From assembly GCA_948787875.1 (NCBI GenBank), contig CAQFKO010000027.1, positions 1 to 19,361 of the forward strand: a stretch of 19,361 bases of DNA, given 5' to 3'. A model generated the notes under the pieces. That model had not been told where the DNA came from and ran no database searches. It was given only the letters and a program-made list of their open reading frames with translations. Within the stretch, counting starts at the first letter, position 1. Every line of letters begins with the position of its first letter. The stretch is from an uncultured Eubacteriales bacterium. GTDB lineage: Bacteria; Bacillota; Clostridia; Christensenellales; UBA1242. Below, piece after piece: positions 19,246-19,361 of the stretch. Position numbers and translations under genes: made by a program.

Positions 19246-19361
19246 ATGAATAACGAAAGAAGATTTAAATTATTAAAATATTTATTCCCAAACGAAAAAA
19301 TTAGGTATTTTATGTGTAATCAACTATATGGCGAATTATCGACAATAATTCCAATAAATAT
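19246..19361 (+). CDS. Partial gene divergent from the two-HTH regulator
   Basis: ATG at 19246 has AGAGGT 6 nt upstream. The first 38 residues begin MNNERRFKLLKYLFPNEKI and continue RYFMCNQLYGELSTIIPIN without a stop to the window edge. They look soluble and globular. No family can be named. Its promoter carries one copy of the AGTAGTGAG repeat, so it is probably a target of the two-HTH regulator. Confidence 0.6.
   Translation, partial: MNNERRFKLLKYLFPNEKIRYFMCNQLYGELSTIIPIN

Noticed and set aside
1..19361. CRISPR arrays, insertion sequences, rRNA genes, riboswitches
   Set aside because: No regularly spaced repeats, transposase frames, rRNA sequence or recognisable aptamer cores were seen on either strand.

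Overview
The window is AT-rich, densely packed bacterial chromosome. TGA and TAA both serve as stops and Trp is TGG. Most genes carry strong GGAGG-type ribosome binding sites, promoters match the sigma-A consensus, terminators are short hairpins with T-runs, and the tRNA genes encode CCA. Together with the protein families (DegV/FakB, SHOCT and bacterial PH membrane proteins, XRE regulators fused to membrane helices, an FtsX/LolD-type ABC operon under TetR), this points to a low-GC member of the Bacillota, probably an uncultured Clostridia-like lineage. I cannot place it closer from sequence alone.

Layout. 1-395: the start of a small membrane protein (minus) and tRNA-Lys(CTT). 394-2753 (minus): a small XRE repressor with two palindromic operators, then an AEC-family transporter and a DUF3592-like membrane protein. 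2801-4660: a DegV-family lipid-binding protein diverging from a membrane-bound XRE regulator, with a cluster of AAAGCGA/TCGCTT sites between them. 4675-9292 (minus): a charged coiled-coil protein, a SHOCT membrane protein, a short-chain dehydrogenase, a nitroreductase, an MTH1-like Nudix hydrolase, a PH-domain membrane protein and a ComB-family phosphatase. 9404-9957 (plus): a hypoxanthine/uracil-type DNA glycosylase. 9993-14472 (minus): a small membrane protein, the TetR-ATPase-permease operon, a second membrane-bound XRE regulator and a GNAT acetyltransferase.

14643-16666 is a tRNA cluster. It holds tRNA-Leu(CAG) on minus, then Gly(TCC), Arg(TCT), His(GTG), Gln(TTG), Gln(CTG) and Lys(TTT) on plus, then a PlsC-like acyltransferase and tRNA-Leu(TAG). 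16694-19361 looks more accessory: a MATE-like transporter, a broken HAD hydrolase remnant, a P-loop kinase-like protein, a regulator with two HTH domains, and a divergent gene cut by the window edge.

Two themes stand out. First, genes without a Shine-Dalgarno sequence tend to have a -10 box ending exactly 6 nt before the ATG, which predicts leaderless mRNAs; three of them (9481, 15686, 16729) have good -35/-10 promoters, one a perfect consensus. Second, nearly every regulator gene is preceded by a clear palindromic or repeated candidate operator, so several local autoregulatory circuits can be read directly from the DNA. No CRISPR array, insertion sequence, rRNA or recognisable defence system was found.
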